Shown here: piece by piece, positions 46,203 to 54,815 of the stretch
How positions within the stretch are numbered: position 1 is the stretch's first letter
How the letters are laid out: every line of letters starts with the position of its first letter
Source: CAWFXC01 sp963819735
GTDB lineage: Bacteria > Actinomycetota > Acidimicrobiia > IMCC26256 > DASPTH01
Length of the DNA stretch: 64,000 nt
Assembly: GCA_963819735.1 (NCBI GenBank)
Contig: CAWFXC010000005.1
Span: 558,001 to 622,000 of the forward strand
Direction: 5' to 3'
The notes under the pieces: model-generated
What the model saw: only the letters and a program-made list of their open reading frames with translations
Told to the model about the DNA's origin: nothing
Databases searched by the model: none
Translations under genes and position numbers: made by a program

Positions 46203-47315
46203 ATGACCTTGCCCCGGGCCGACGGGCGTCCGACGCGGCGCCGGCGCCGGCGGGCGGTCGTGATCGGTGCGGTAATCGCGGTGCTCGTGGTCGCGGGCAC
46301 CGTGGTGGCGTTCGCCCGCACCGACGGTGACGGCGGATCCGACGCCCACCGGGCCGCCGCCGCGCCCTTGCCCTCGTCGACGACGCGCACCACGCCCACC
46401 ACGAGCCTCGCGCCGCCGACGACCGCCGCGCCCACGACCACCGCGCCGGTCGACATCGACCGCGTCTACGCGGTCGGCACCCGGACGCTCACGTTCGTCG
46501 ATCCGTCGCGTCCGACGTCGGCCAACGGCGACTTCGGCGGTGCGCCCACCCGCACCGTGCCCACCGAGTTCTGGTATCCCGCCGAGGGCGCGGGCGGCGG
46601 GAGCCCCCAGGCCGACGCCGCCCCCGATCGGGCGCACGGTCCGTATCCATTGGTGGTGTTCTCGCACGGCTACAACGTCACCCCCGACTTCTACGCGCCG
46701 TTGCTCGAGCGGTGGGCGGCCGCCGGTTTCGTGGTGGCGGCGCCGGTGTACCCGATCCTGAGCGGCTCGCCGGGGGGCGCCAGCCACGTCGACTACGAGC
46801 AGACGTTCGCCGACACGTCGTTCGTGATCACCCAGGTGGAGGGGCTCGGGAGCGGGGAGCTGCTCGCCGGGATCGTCGACCCGAACCGGGTCGCCGCCGC
46901 CGGCCACTCCGACGGCGAGGTCATCTCGTTCGGCGTCGGCTTCCTCGAGTGCTGTCGGGACCCGAGGGTGAAGTCGGTGATCGCGATGGCGGGCGATCTC
47001 GCCAACGCCAACAACCCGAGCGTGCGCGACACCGGCACCCCGATCCTGCACATCATGGAGACCAACGACGAGTACGACCCGTACCCGGCGTCGATCGCGT
47101 GGGACCGCGAGAACCTGACCGCGCCCCGGTGGATGCTGACGCTGTTCTCCAGCCACGTGCCGCCGTACACCCAGCCGGGGGTGCCCGCGTTCGAGCTGGT
47201 GAGCAAGGTGACGATCGACTACCTCGACGGCACCCTCCTCGGCCGCACCGATCGCCTCGATCGCGTGACCGCCGACGTCGCCGCCGTCCCCGACGTCGGC
47301 ACCCTCGAACGCTGA
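46203..47315 (+). CDS. Exported alpha/beta hydrolase (dienelactone-hydrolase/PETase-like)
   Basis: 370 residues from ATG 46203. An Arg-rich N-terminus and one hydrophobic helix (VVIGAVIAVLVVAGTVVAFA) are followed by a Thr/Pro linker and the hydrolase. The central motifs are PLVVFSHGYNVTPDFY (oxyanion), AAAGHSDGEVISFG with the nucleophile Ser in GHSDG, a TGTPILHIMETNDEYDPY acid region and SSHVPPYT (His). The fold suggests an esterase of the chlorophyllase/PET-hydrolase group, anchored or secreted. The substrate is unknown. It ends 85 bp before the convergent acyl-CoA synthetase. Confidence 0.82.
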   Translation: MTLPRADGRPTRRRRRRAVVIGAVIAVLVVAGTVVAFARTDGDGGSDAHRAAAAPLPSSTTRTTPTTSLAPPTTAAPTTTAPVDIDRVYAVGTRTLTFVDPSRPTSANGDFGGAPTRTVPTEFWYPAEGAGGGSPQADAAPDRAHGPYPLVVFSHGYNVTPDFYAPLLERWAAAGFVVAAPVYPILSGSPGGASHVDYEQTFADTSFVITQVEGLGSGELLAGIVDPNRVAAAGHSDGEVISFGVGFLECCRDPRVKSVIAMAGDLANANNPSVRDTGTPILHIMETNDEYDPYPASIAWDRENLTAPRWMLTLFSSHVPPYTQPGVPAFELVSKVTIDYLDGTLLGRTDRLDRVTADVAAVPDVGTLER

Positions 47316-47340
47316 CCCGCACACCCCTTCTCACGAACGT

Positions 47341-47377
47341 GCGTCGCACGAGGCCCCTATACGGCCTCTGCCGACGC
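47341..47377. repeat. 37-bp palindromic repeat (copy A), likely bidirectional terminator
   Basis: Inverted repeat GCGTCG / CGACGC, inner GAGGCC / GGCCTC, loop CCTATAC. It lies between two convergent genes, where it could terminate both. A closely similar copy in the opposite orientation lies at 51870-51905; the two share a 20-bp and longer identical core including CTATACGGCCTCTGCCGACG. Confidence 0.65.
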
Positions 47378-47399
47378 TGGTTCGGTGGTGAGTGCAGTA

Positions 47400-48839
47400 C
47401 TAGTCGGCGAGGTCGGTGCGGACCTGGCGGCGGAGGATCTTGCCCGTCGCGGTCTGCGGGATCTCGTCGCACACCACGATGAGCTCGGGTGTCTTGAGCG
47501 AGCCGAGGCGTTCACGCACCCACTCGCGCACGTGGTCGAGGTCGACCTCGTCGACGCCCGGTCGCAGCGAGATCATGGCCGCGATGCGCTCGCCGTACTG
47601 CTCGTCGTCGAGACCGACGACCGCGGCCGACGAGATGGCGTCGTGCTGCAGGAGCGCGTCCTCGATCTCGGCCGGCGCGATGTTCTCCCCGCCCCGGATG
47701 ATGGTGTCGTCGGCGCGACCCGCGCAGAAGAGGTAGCCCTCGACGTCGAGCCACCCGCGGTCGCCGGTGTGGAGCCAGCCGTCGACATCGGTCTTGGAAT
47801 CGGTGCCGACGTATCTGCCGCTCACCTGGTCGCCGCGGATCTGGATCTCGCCGGGCAGGTCGGGACCCACGGCGGTGCCGACGTCGTCGACGATGCGGAT
47901 CTCGATGCCGGGCACGGCCTGACCGACCGACGACAGCCGGGCCTTGAAGAGCGGCTCGTCGCTGTAGAGCGCGAGGCGGTGGTCGTCGGGCCCGAGGATC
48001 GCGACGGTGCTGCTGGTTTCGGTGAGGCCGTACGCATTGACGAAGTCGACCTCGGGGAACAGGTGCAACGCACGCTCGAGGATCGGCGCGGGCATTCGGG
48101 ACCCGCCGTAGGACAACGCGCGCAGGCTCGGGACCCGCAGCTCCGGGTTCGCCTCCATGGCCTCGACGATCTTCCCCAACATCGTCGGCACGAGCATGGC
48201 GTGCGTGATGGCCTCGTCGCGTGCGATGACCAGCCAGTCTTCGGCCGAGAACCGCACCCCGGGTACCGGCACGATGCGCCGCCCGACGTAGGTGTTGCTC
48301 AGCACCGCGGCGACGCCGGCCACGTGGAACGGCGGCACGATCACGATGGCCGCTTCGTCGTCGCCGGCAGAGGCGAACTCGAGCGTGTTGAACACGTAGG
48401 CCAGGAGCTGGTCGTGCTCGAGGACGGCCGCCTTCGGCTCGGCCGACGTACCGCTGGTGAACAGCAGCACCGCGGGGTGGCTGGGGGAGTCGGGGAAGGC
48501 CCGGCCGCTCGGCTCCTTGCTCTCGAGCCAGTTCGGACCGGCGACGAGCGCGGGCTCGATGCGGGCGACGAGCGCGTCGAGCGCGGGCTCGGGCAGGCGG
48601 TAGTTGAGCGGGGCGTAGCTCACTCCGGCCCACGCGGCCCCGAACAACGTCGCCGGCACGATGGGTCCGTTGGGCTCCATGAGCGCGAGGCGCTCGGCGC
48701 CCGAGCCCTCGACCCGATCGGCGACGGCCCGCGCCGCGGTGCGCAGGGCGTCGTACGAGAGGCCGTCGGCGCGGGTGCCGAACGCGATGCGGTCGCCCAG
48801 GGCGTCGGCCGCCATCTCGAGGATCATGGCGATGTTCAC
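47400..48839 (-). CDS. AMP-forming acyl-CoA synthetase (short form)
   Basis: 479 residues from GTG 48839. ANL superfamily: the ATP loop VLLFTSGTSAEPKAAVLEHD (TSGTS-x-x-PK), VNAYGLTETSSTVAI, GWLHTGDRGWLDVEGYLFCAGRADDTIIRGGENIAPAEIED, and the catalytic Lys in PQTATGKILRRQVR. It activates a carboxylic acid as acyl-AMP, then to CoA. Shorter N-terminus than canonical FadD (~550). It lies downstream of two small desulforedoxin-like genes. The length is complete and all key residues are present, so it should be active. Confidence 0.9.
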   Translation of the reverse strand: MNIAMILEMAADALGDRIAFGTRADGLSYDALRTAARAVADRVEGSGAERLALMEPNGPIVPATLFGAAWAGVSYAPLNYRLPEPALDALVARIEPALVAGPNWLESKEPSGRAFPDSPSHPAVLLFTSGTSAEPKAAVLEHDQLLAYVFNTLEFASAGDDEAAIVIVPPFHVAGVAAVLSNTYVGRRIVPVPGVRFSAEDWLVIARDEAITHAMLVPTMLGKIVEAMEANPELRVPSLRALSYGGSRMPAPILERALHLFPEVDFVNAYGLTETSSTVAILGPDDHRLALYSDEPLFKARLSSVGQAVPGIEIRIVDDVGTAVGPDLPGEIQIRGDQVSGRYVGTDSKTDVDGWLHTGDRGWLDVEGYLFCAGRADDTIIRGGENIAPAEIEDALLQHDAISSAAVVGLDDEQYGERIAAMISLRPGVDEVDLDHVREWVRERLGSLKTPELIVVCDEIPQTATGKILRRQVRTDLAD

Positions 48840-48886
48840 TCGGCGCCCCCCTGAGCGAGGTCGAACGGCGGTTGGTGGGCGGCGGG

Positions 48887-49031
48887 TCAGTCGGAGGAGG
48901 GGAGCGGCTTGGCCTGGGCGATCTCCATCGCCTGACCGTGACACGTCGAGCGCGCCGTCGCCGGCCTTGGTGACCAGCACCGTCGCTTCGCACGTGCCAC
49001 ACACGTAGCGCTTGCCCATCTGGTTCGCCAT
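48887..49031 (-). pseudogene. Desulforedoxin-like small metal protein, frameshifted
   Basis: About 48 codons from the ATG at 49031. The start reads GKRYVCGTCEATVLVTKAGDGALD with a CxxC knuckle. After one extra base near 48944 the frame continues CHGQAMEIAQAKPLPSSD to a stop at 48887. It parallels the desulforedoxin/desulfoferrodoxin-N domain (CxxC ... CC-x-x-PM), but the second pair reads Cys-His, so the iron site would be Cys3His or non-functional. Its paralogue lies 4 bp upstream. Confidence 0.65.
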
Positions 49032-49035
49032 GTTC

Positions 49036-49158
49036 CTACCCCTCGCGAGGAGCCATGGGCTCCTCGCAACATGACACCTCGCCGTCGGTGCCCTTCACCA
49101 CGATGATCTCGGTTTCGCACTGCGCACAGCGCAATCTGGTTCCTGCTGCGGTGGCCAT
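49036..49158 (-). CDS. Desulforedoxin-like mini-protein
   Basis: 40 residues from ATG 49158. RLRCAQCETEIIVVKGTDGEVSCCEEPM is a complete desulforedoxin-type rubredoxin knuckle: CxxC at residues 11-14 and CC at 30-31, with the typical EEPM ending. It should bind one Fe (or Zn) per chain and dimerise. Such mini-domains are often fused to superoxide reductase; here they stand alone. It is the first of two tandem small genes ahead of the acyl-CoA synthetase. Confidence 0.75.
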   Translation of the reverse strand: MATAAGTRLRCAQCETEIIVVKGTDGEVSCCEEPMAPREG

Positions 49159-49269
49159 GAGCCGCAGGATACCCAATGACGCATACGTGTCGGGGAGTCG
49201 AGATGGACGCGGCCCGTGGGCGGGCACGGGGGTCGGCCTGCGCAGGCCGGTCCGGTAGCGTCCCCGGGC

Positions 49270-50169
49270 GTGGAAACGGGCGGAGCTGCGGACGTCGTCG
49301 AGCCCGAGGTCGTCCACGTCGAGCACGAGGGGCTGCGGATCGGCGCGCTCGACTGGGGCGGCGACGGCCCGCCGCTGCTCCTCATGCACCCGAACGGCTT
49401 CTGCGCCGGTGTGTTCGACCCGCTCGCGCAGCGCCTGCGCGCCGACTACCGCGTGCTCGGGATCGACGTGCGCGGTCACGGCCTCAGCGATGCCCCCGAG
49501 CACAAGGCCGATTGCACGTTCACCCTCGCCGCCGGCGACGTCCTCGCCGTGCTCGACGCCATGGGCATCCCCGAGGTGCTCGCGCTGGGCGAGTCGCTCG
49601 GGGGCGGGGTCACCGTGCTGGTCGACGACCTGCGGCCCGGCACCGTGCGCCGGGCATTGCTGTGCGAGGCGATCGCCATCGCCGCGCCCGATGGCCGGCC
49701 CGGGGCTCCCGTGCTCCCCGGCGGCGGCACCGGCGACAACCCGATGGCCGCGGCCGCCCGTCGGCGGCGCGCGGTGTGGGCCGACCGGGCGACCGTGCGC
49801 GAGTCCTACGGCCGCCGGCCCCCGCTCGACGTGCTCGAGCCGGCCGCGCTCGCCGGGTACGTGCGGTGGGGTTTTCGCGACCGGCCCGACGGCCAGGTCG
49901 AGCTCTCCTGCCCGCCCGAGGTCGAGGCCTGGTACTTCGAGGGTGGGGTCGACGCCGACGGTGGCCCGCGTGCGTTCGCCCACCTGCCGTCGTTCAGTGC
50001 TCCGGCCACGGTCGTGTGCGGTGACGGCTCCAACCTCGCGGTCGAGATGTTCCGCGCCCAGGCCGACGCGCTGGGCGTGCCACTGCTGACCGTGGCCGGC
50101 TCCCACTTCTTCCTGCAGGAGGACAGCGACCGGGCCGCCGCGCTCGTCCGCGAGCACCTGCAGTGGTGA
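49270..50169 (+). CDS. Alpha/beta hydrolase
   Basis: 299 residues from GTG 49270. Soluble alpha/beta hydrolase: PPLLLMHPNGFCAGVFDPLA (oxyanion, with HPNG), RVLGIDVRGHGLSDAP, the nucleophile Ser near 108 in ALGESLGGGVT, a late Asp in ATVVCGDGSN and a His in VAGSHFFLQE. The Asn-Gly in the HG position is slightly unusual. Substrates may be esters, haloalkanes or CoA-linked lipids, but nothing fixes this. It is divergent from the mini desulforedoxin genes and convergent with fadD (10 bp between stops). Confidence 0.85.
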   Translation: METGGAADVVEPEVVHVEHEGLRIGALDWGGDGPPLLLMHPNGFCAGVFDPLAQRLRADYRVLGIDVRGHGLSDAPEHKADCTFTLAAGDVLAVLDAMGIPEVLALGESLGGGVTVLVDDLRPGTVRRALLCEAIAIAAPDGRPGAPVLPGGGTGDNPMAAAARRRRAVWADRATVRESYGRRPPLDVLEPAALAGYVRWGFRDRPDGQVELSCPPEVEAWYFEGGVDADGGPRAFAHLPSFSAPATVVCGDGSNLAVEMFRAQADALGVPLLTVAGSHFFLQEDSDRAAALVREHLQW

Positions 50170-50179
50170 CGCGCGCTCG

Positions 50180-51838
50180 CTATTGGCGGGGGCGCACTTC
50201 CTGCAGCGCGCGGCGCGCCCATTCGTAGTCGAGCTTGCCCACGGTCGTGCGGCCCACCTCGTCGGTGAGCACGATGCGGCGCGGCCGTTTGTACCCGGCG
50301 AGACGTTCGCCCACCCAGTCCGAAAGCGTGGCCTCGTCGACCTGCTCCGCGCGTGCGATGGCGACGACCGCGGCGACGATCTCACCCCACTCGTCGTCGG
50401 CCAAGCCCATCACGACCGCGTCGACGACCGCGGGATGCTCCTTCAGCACCTCTTCGACCTCCTCCGGCCACACCTTCTCGCCCCCGGAATTGATGCAGTT
50501 GGAGCCTCGGCCGAGCAGCGTGAGCGTGCCGTCGACCTCGACGGTGGCGAAGTCGCCGGGTATCGCGTGGAGGACACCGTCGATGGTGCGGAACGTGATC
50601 GCGCTGCGTTGCGGATCCTTGTAGTAGCCGATCGCGCACGACTGCCGAACCGCGAGCACCCCGGCTTCGCCCGAGCCGGGCACGACGTCGCGGTCGCCGT
50701 CGGCGAGCACGCGCGCGTTCGGTCCGAGCTTGAAGCGTGCGGTCTCGCTCTCGCCCGGCCCGGTCGTGAGCGCGACCCCGAACCCGACCGCTTCGCTCGA
50801 CCCCAGCGAGTCGTAGATGTGCATCGTGCCGCGCGAGAGCAGCGCGTCCTTCAGCGGCGCGCTCACCATCGCGCCGGAGTTGTGGATGCGTTGGAGTGAC
50901 GACAGGTCGTACGGTTCGCCCCGGGCCTCCGCGGCCACGAGCGTCTGCGCGACCCGGCGCATGAGTACGTCGCCGACGATCTCGAGCACGCTCGGACGCT
51001 CGCGTTCGATCGTCGCGCACACGACGTCGCCTGTGATGTGACCGCGTTCGAGGAGCACGATGGTGCCGCCGACCGCGAACGCGGTGTTGGCCTGGTGCAC
51101 GGCGGTGGCGTGCACCAGCGGAGTGGTGAGCAGCGAGATCAGTGGTGTGCCGCGGGCGCGCCAACGGCGTACGTCGTCGATCAGTTGCGGTACGGAGTCG
51201 GCGACGGGCTCGTTCTGCAGCGCGTAGGCCGCGATCAGGCCGTACCCCAAGAGTGTGCCCTGGTGCCAGAGCACACCCTTCGGGAGGCCGGTGGTGCCAC
51301 CGGTGTACCAGAGTAGGAAGTCGTCGCCCGAGCGTTCGATGCGCGGCTGCGGCTCGTGATCGCGGATGAGCTGCTCGTACGCGACCGCGTCGTCGACCGC
51401 CGGGTGTGGATCGAGCGACGCGGAGGTCTCGGCGCTCGGTTCGTCGTCGATCTCGATGAAGCGGCGGATGCCCGGCATGTGGTCGCGCGCGCCGGCGACG
51501 CGCTCGGCCAGGGAGCGGTGGTACACGAGCACTTCGGCGTCGGCGTTGTCGACGAGGAACGCGAGCTCCGCGCCGAGGTAGCGGAAGTTGACGTTGGCCG
51601 GCACCGCCCGCAGCTTCGAGCAGGCGAACAGGCACTCCATGTACTCGGGGCAGTTGAACAGGAACAGCGCAATGTGCGTGCCGGGCCCTGCCCCGTCGGC
51701 CGCGAGTGCGCTCGCCAGCCGGGCGGCGCGGTCCTCGGTGGCCCCGTAGGTGACGCGCCGGTCGCCCTGGACGACGGCGGAGGCGTCGGGGATCGCGTCG
51801 GCGACCAACTCCCAGACGCTGGCGAAGCTCTCGTACAC
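50180..51838 (-). CDS. Fatty-acyl-CoA synthetase (FadD-like)
   Basis: 552 residues from GTG 51838. ANL enzyme: the ATP loop is FLLWYTGGTTGLPKGVLWHQG (TGGTTGLPKG), then LGSSEAVGFG, a short GDFATVEVDGTLTLLGRGSNCINSGGEKVWPEEVEEVL stretch and VGRTTVGKLDYEWARRAL with the terminal Lys. It activates medium/long-chain or ring-containing acids. The 552-residue length is standard. It is separated from the upstream ABC permease by the palindromic repeat at 51870. Confidence 0.9.
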   Translation of the reverse strand: MYESFASVWELVADAIPDASAVVQGDRRVTYGATEDRAARLASALAADGAGPGTHIALFLFNCPEYMECLFACSKLRAVPANVNFRYLGAELAFLVDNADAEVLVYHRSLAERVAGARDHMPGIRRFIEIDDEPSAETSASLDPHPAVDDAVAYEQLIRDHEPQPRIERSGDDFLLWYTGGTTGLPKGVLWHQGTLLGYGLIAAYALQNEPVADSVPQLIDDVRRWRARGTPLISLLTTPLVHATAVHQANTAFAVGGTIVLLERGHITGDVVCATIERERPSVLEIVGDVLMRRVAQTLVAAEARGEPYDLSSLQRIHNSGAMVSAPLKDALLSRGTMHIYDSLGSSEAVGFGVALTTGPGESETARFKLGPNARVLADGDRDVVPGSGEAGVLAVRQSCAIGYYKDPQRSAITFRTIDGVLHAIPGDFATVEVDGTLTLLGRGSNCINSGGEKVWPEEVEEVLKEHPAVVDAVVMGLADDEWGEIVAAVVAIARAEQVDEATLSDWVGERLAGYKRPRRIVLTDEVGRTTVGKLDYEWARRALQEVRPRQ

Positions 51839-51869
51839 GGCTCGGGGAGTCTACGAGGCACCCGAACTT

Positions 51870-51905
51870 GCGTCGGCAGAGGCCGTATAGGGCCTGTCGC
51901 GACGC
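51870..51905. repeat. 36-bp palindromic repeat (copy B), inverted relative to copy A
   Basis: GCGTCG / CGACGC arms, inner AGGCC / GGCCT, loop with GTATAG. The reverse complement shares the CTATACGGCCTCTGCCGACG core with copy A at 47341. It lies 31 bp after the ABC-2 permease stop, upstream of fadD, a terminator position. Confidence 0.65.
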
Positions 51906-51935
51906 CGGGTGGAGGAAGACTGGAGCGAGCGAGGG

Positions 51936-52778
51936 TCAGGTGGCGCCCATGCCGAGGAGGCGTTCGCGGGAGACTGCCTTCGACGCGCGCCACAGCGCGA
52001 ACGTGGCCGCGATCCAGGCCAGGCCGCCGATGGCGAAGGCCACCGCCTGCCCGCGGAACAAGGTGCCGCTGGACACGCCGTAGGCGATGATGATCAACGG
52101 GAGCGTGGCCAGTGCCGACGCCTGCTGCGCCGCCGCCGCGCTCGAGACGCGTGCCGAGATCGCGAGGATCACCGCGAGGGCGAGCGCGATGAAGGGCGGC
52201 AAGACCCAGAGCATGAGGATCCACCAGTTGCTCGTCGGGAAGAACCAGCCGCCGAGCTTGGGGCCGACGATGAGGTTCACGACCAGCGAGTACAGACCGA
52301 ACCCGACCGCGGCGGTGAAGTAGCCGGGAATGAGGCTGGCCATGAGCTTGCCGAGATAGATCTGGCGTTCGGTGGCGGGGGAGTGCGACAGGAACTCGCC
52401 GCTCCCGCGCTCGCGTTCGCCGACGATCGTGTGCGCGCCCACCGCCGACGACACGGTCAGTGGCACGATGATCGCGAGCGGGGCGAAGAGGTACACCGCG
52501 AGCGCGTACGACGCGCTCGCCGGTCCCTTCTGCCCGTGCACGTTGGCCTGCAGGTTCTTGGGGAGGCTGCCGACGACGTCACTCAGCTTGTTGGCGAGGT
52601 TGGCGTCCTTGACCGAGCCGAGGATGAGCAACAGGAACGTCGGGATGATCACGAAGAAGAGCAGGGCGACGACGGTCAGCGGGAGCCAGAAGTCGCGCGC
52701 CTGCATGAGCTGACGCAGGTCGGTCCGGGCGATCACCCACGACGGATGCGGTTGCCTCGACTTGTCGGCGCGACTCAC
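51936..52778 (-). CDS. ABC-2 type permease (second exporter)
   Basis: 280 residues from GTG 52778, overlapping its ATPase gene by GTGA. Six helices are visible, for example DFWLPLTVVALLFFVIIPTFLLLILG at the N-terminus. A large loop (LANKLSDVVGSLPKNLQANVHG) precedes IIVPLTVSSAVGAHTIVGERERGSGEFLSHSPATERQIYLGKL, with the VGERERGS coupling motif typical of ABC-2 permeases of the NatB/CcmB type. The substrate is unknown. Confidence 0.88.
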   Translation of the reverse strand: MSRADKSRQPHPSWVIARTDLRQLMQARDFWLPLTVVALLFFVIIPTFLLLILGSVKDANLANKLSDVVGSLPKNLQANVHGQKGPASASYALAVYLFAPLAIIVPLTVSSAVGAHTIVGERERGSGEFLSHSPATERQIYLGKLMASLIPGYFTAAVGFGLYSLVVNLIVGPKLGGWFFPTSNWWILMLWVLPPFIALALAVILAISARVSSAAAAQQASALATLPLIIIAYGVSSGTLFRGQAVAFAIGGLAWIAATFALWRASKAVSRERLLGMGAT

Positions 52779-53716
52779 CGGTTCTCCTTGCGGATCGCGA
52801 AGTACAGCTCTTCGAGGCTCGGAGCCTGCGGTTCGACGCGCGTCAACCGGGCGCCGGCGCCGACGAGGGCGTCGACGAGATCGGGAACGTCGGTCTCGTG
52901 TTCGAGGTCGACGAGGGCGACGCCGTTGCGTTCGTACGCGCGGACGAACGGCAGCCCGCGAGCCGAGTCGAGCAGCGCGGGGTCGTCGGCATCGAGGACG
53001 ACGCGCACCGCGGGCCAGTACTGCCGCGTGAGCTCCTTCGGCGAGCCGGAGACGATCGCCTGACCGTGATCCATCACGACGACCTGGTCGGCGAGACCCT
53101 CGGCCTCGAGCAGCAGGTGCGTGCACATGAGGACGGTCTTGCCGCCCTCGGCCATCTCGTCGATGAGACCGAGGACGGTGCGCGCCGACTCGGGGTCGAG
53201 GCCGGCGGTGGGTTCGTCGAGCAGGAGGAGATCGGGTTCGTGGAGCACGGCGCGGGCGAGGGCGAGCCGGGCCCGCATGCCGGTGGAGTAGCCGCCGACC
53301 CGCTGGCCGAGCGCGTCGGAGATGCCGAACCGGTCGGCGGCCTCGGCGATCCGGGCGTCGGTGAGGCGGGGTTCCACCCGGAACAGCTGGGCGGCGTAGA
53401 GGAGGTTGTCGATGCCCGACAAGCGGTCGTAGAGCGCGGGCCGGGCGGGCACCACGCCGCAGCGGGTGCGGATCTCGGTGCCCTCGGCGGGGACCTCGGG
53501 ATCGAGCCCGAGGGTGCGCACGGTGCCCCCGTGCGGATGCAGGGCGCCGGTCACGAGCCGCACGACCGTGGTCTTCCCGGCGCCGTTCGGGCCGAGCAGC
53601 ACGGTCACGGTGCCGCGCGGTACCTCGAGGGTGAGATCGTCGACCGCGAGCACGTCGCCGAAGGCGCGGCGCACGCCTCCGAGCGCGACTGCCGGAGCGC
53701 CGGAATCCAATGGCAT
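52775..53716 (-). CDS. ABC transporter ATP-binding protein (second exporter)
   Basis: 313 residues from ATG 53716. Walker A LLGPNGAGKTT is near 40-50, the signature YSTGMRARLALARAVLHEP, Walker B LLLDEPTAGLDPES and a switch region MCTHLLLEAEGLADQV. The C-terminal part (VRVVLDADDPALLDSARG, then EETDVPDL-like) is a DrrA-style domain. Transcription runs tRNA-distal. With the permease it forms a drug or lipid exporter. Confidence 0.9.
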   Translation of the reverse strand: MPLDSGAPAVALGGVRRAFGDVLAVDDLTLEVPRGTVTVLLGPNGAGKTTVVRLVTGALHPHGGTVRTLGLDPEVPAEGTEIRTRCGVVPARPALYDRLSGIDNLLYAAQLFRVEPRLTDARIAEAADRFGISDALGQRVGGYSTGMRARLALARAVLHEPDLLLLDEPTAGLDPESARTVLGLIDEMAEGGKTVLMCTHLLLEAEGLADQVVVMDHGQAIVSGSPKELTRQYWPAVRVVLDADDPALLDSARGLPFVRAYERNGVALVDLEHETDVPDLVDALVGAGARLTRVEPQAPSLEELYFAIRKENR

Positions 53717-53788
53717 ACCGGTGTTTCGGCGCGGGAGCACGCGGAGTGAAGGGCTAACCTCGGCCCTCGCCGTGCGAGAGCACGCGGC

Positions 53789-53863
53789 GGCGGCGTAGCC
53801 GAGTGGCTCAGGCAAGGGTCTGCAAAACCCTGGACACGGGTTCGATTCCCGTCGCCGCCTCCA
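53789..53863 (+). tRNA. trnC: tRNA-Cys (GCA)
   Basis: Cloverleaf: acceptor GGCGGCG / CGCCGCC, D arm GCC..GGC, anticodon stem AGGGT / ACCCT with loop CTGCAAA (anticodon GCA at 53822-53824), T arm ACGGG-TTCGATT-CCCGT, discriminator T and an encoded CCA (53861-53863). A TAACCT -10 box lies at 53755-53760. Foreign-looking DNA begins just after its 3' end, a common integration pattern. Confidence 0.95.
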
Positions 53864-53950
53864 AGAGTTGCAACGGGTCTACGGCGGTGACACTCCCGCC
53901 CGTGACCAGCGTGGTCACAGAATGGTCACAGCAGGAAAGCGCGGCGTCGC

Positions 53951-54638
53951 ATGGCTCGACGGATCCTCTCGGAGCGCAGTGAAGGCGCATCGCGCGACGA
54001 CGCGCTTCATGAAGGAACGCCACCGTGGCTACTGGGCACGTTGATCGACTTCGTATCGCCGTTGCTCGGCTCTCCCGACAACTACGACGACGAGATCGTC
54101 GATCTGGAACGCGTTCGAGAGATGGAACGCCGACTGCGGATTCAACTCGGGGACCGAAGCCCCAAGTACCTACGCAGTGACCTAATCGGCGAACTCTCGG
54201 GTGGAGGCGACAGGATGCTGGACGCGGTTGATATGTGCCTTGAGTGGTACAGCGAAGCCGCGATGCGAGAAGGCAGCCTGCCTCCGTGCGGTCGCGTCAC
54301 TTGCGGTCGCGCTCGACCAGGCTGGCTCCGTTTGGACGGTTGGGCTGACTGGCAACGACGAATTGTGCCTCGAGCGCCGGGTGGATCCCGTGGCGAAGGC
54401 GTCGTATAAAGCTGCTGTCGGCGACGGTGACCTCGCGGGGTACTCCTGAACGCGGCGTGGCATGCCGCGTACGGTCGTGAGTCGTCTGCCAGCGAGGCCT
54501 ACCGCGAGGCTGTGCGGGCGGTCGAGGCTGCCGTGATTCCCGTGGTTCTTCCCGAACAATCCAAAGGCGACCCTCGGCACGGTGATCGTGGCGCTCCGCG
54601 AAAGGGTTCCCTCGGCTACCCGACCCAGACCGGTATAG
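53951..54638 (+). pseudogene. Decayed gene, similar to actinobacterial phage/abortive-infection-linked orphan proteins
   Basis: A recognisable protein broken at least three times. The first part reads from ATG 53951: PPWLLGTLIDFVSPLLGSPDN, LRIQLGDRSPKYLRSDLIGE, then DAVDMCLEWYSE. It continues one frame over: KAACLRAVASLAVALDQAGSVWTVG, CLERRVDPVAKASY. Then a third frame: LLNAAWHAAYGRESSASEAYREAVRAVEAAVIPVVLPEQS, and again ATLGTVIVALRER to a TAG at 54636. I recall this order (SVWTV, AYGR-x-x-x-SEAY-x-x-A-x-x-AVE-x-x-x-IP-V) from orphan genes near prophages, but cannot name the family. It directly follows tRNA-Cys. Confidence 0.6.
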
Positions 54639-54815
54639 GCGAGGGGGTGACAAATCGTCGTCGTTGCGGCGGCGAAGATCCCTCAAACCCAACCGACCCG
54701 CGGTTGGTCATTTGAGGCGATTGACGTGAGGTTCCTCGAGGCGTTCGCGGAAGGTCAGGTTGATGGTCGCCACCGTCGGGGTCGAACAAACGAACGGACG
54801 CCTTGGAGCGCCAGG

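Noticed and set aside
53864..53950. Attachment-site duplicate of the tRNA-Cys 3' end
   Set aside because: No second copy of the T-arm/acceptor sequence occurs later in the window, so the island boundary is only inferred.
53808..54023. A minus-strand frame overlapping tRNA-Cys whose end reads like GIEPVSRVLQTLA
   Set aside because: This is a well-known artefact: translation of tRNA sequence gives such tails. The tRNA is real and the frame is not supported by anything else.
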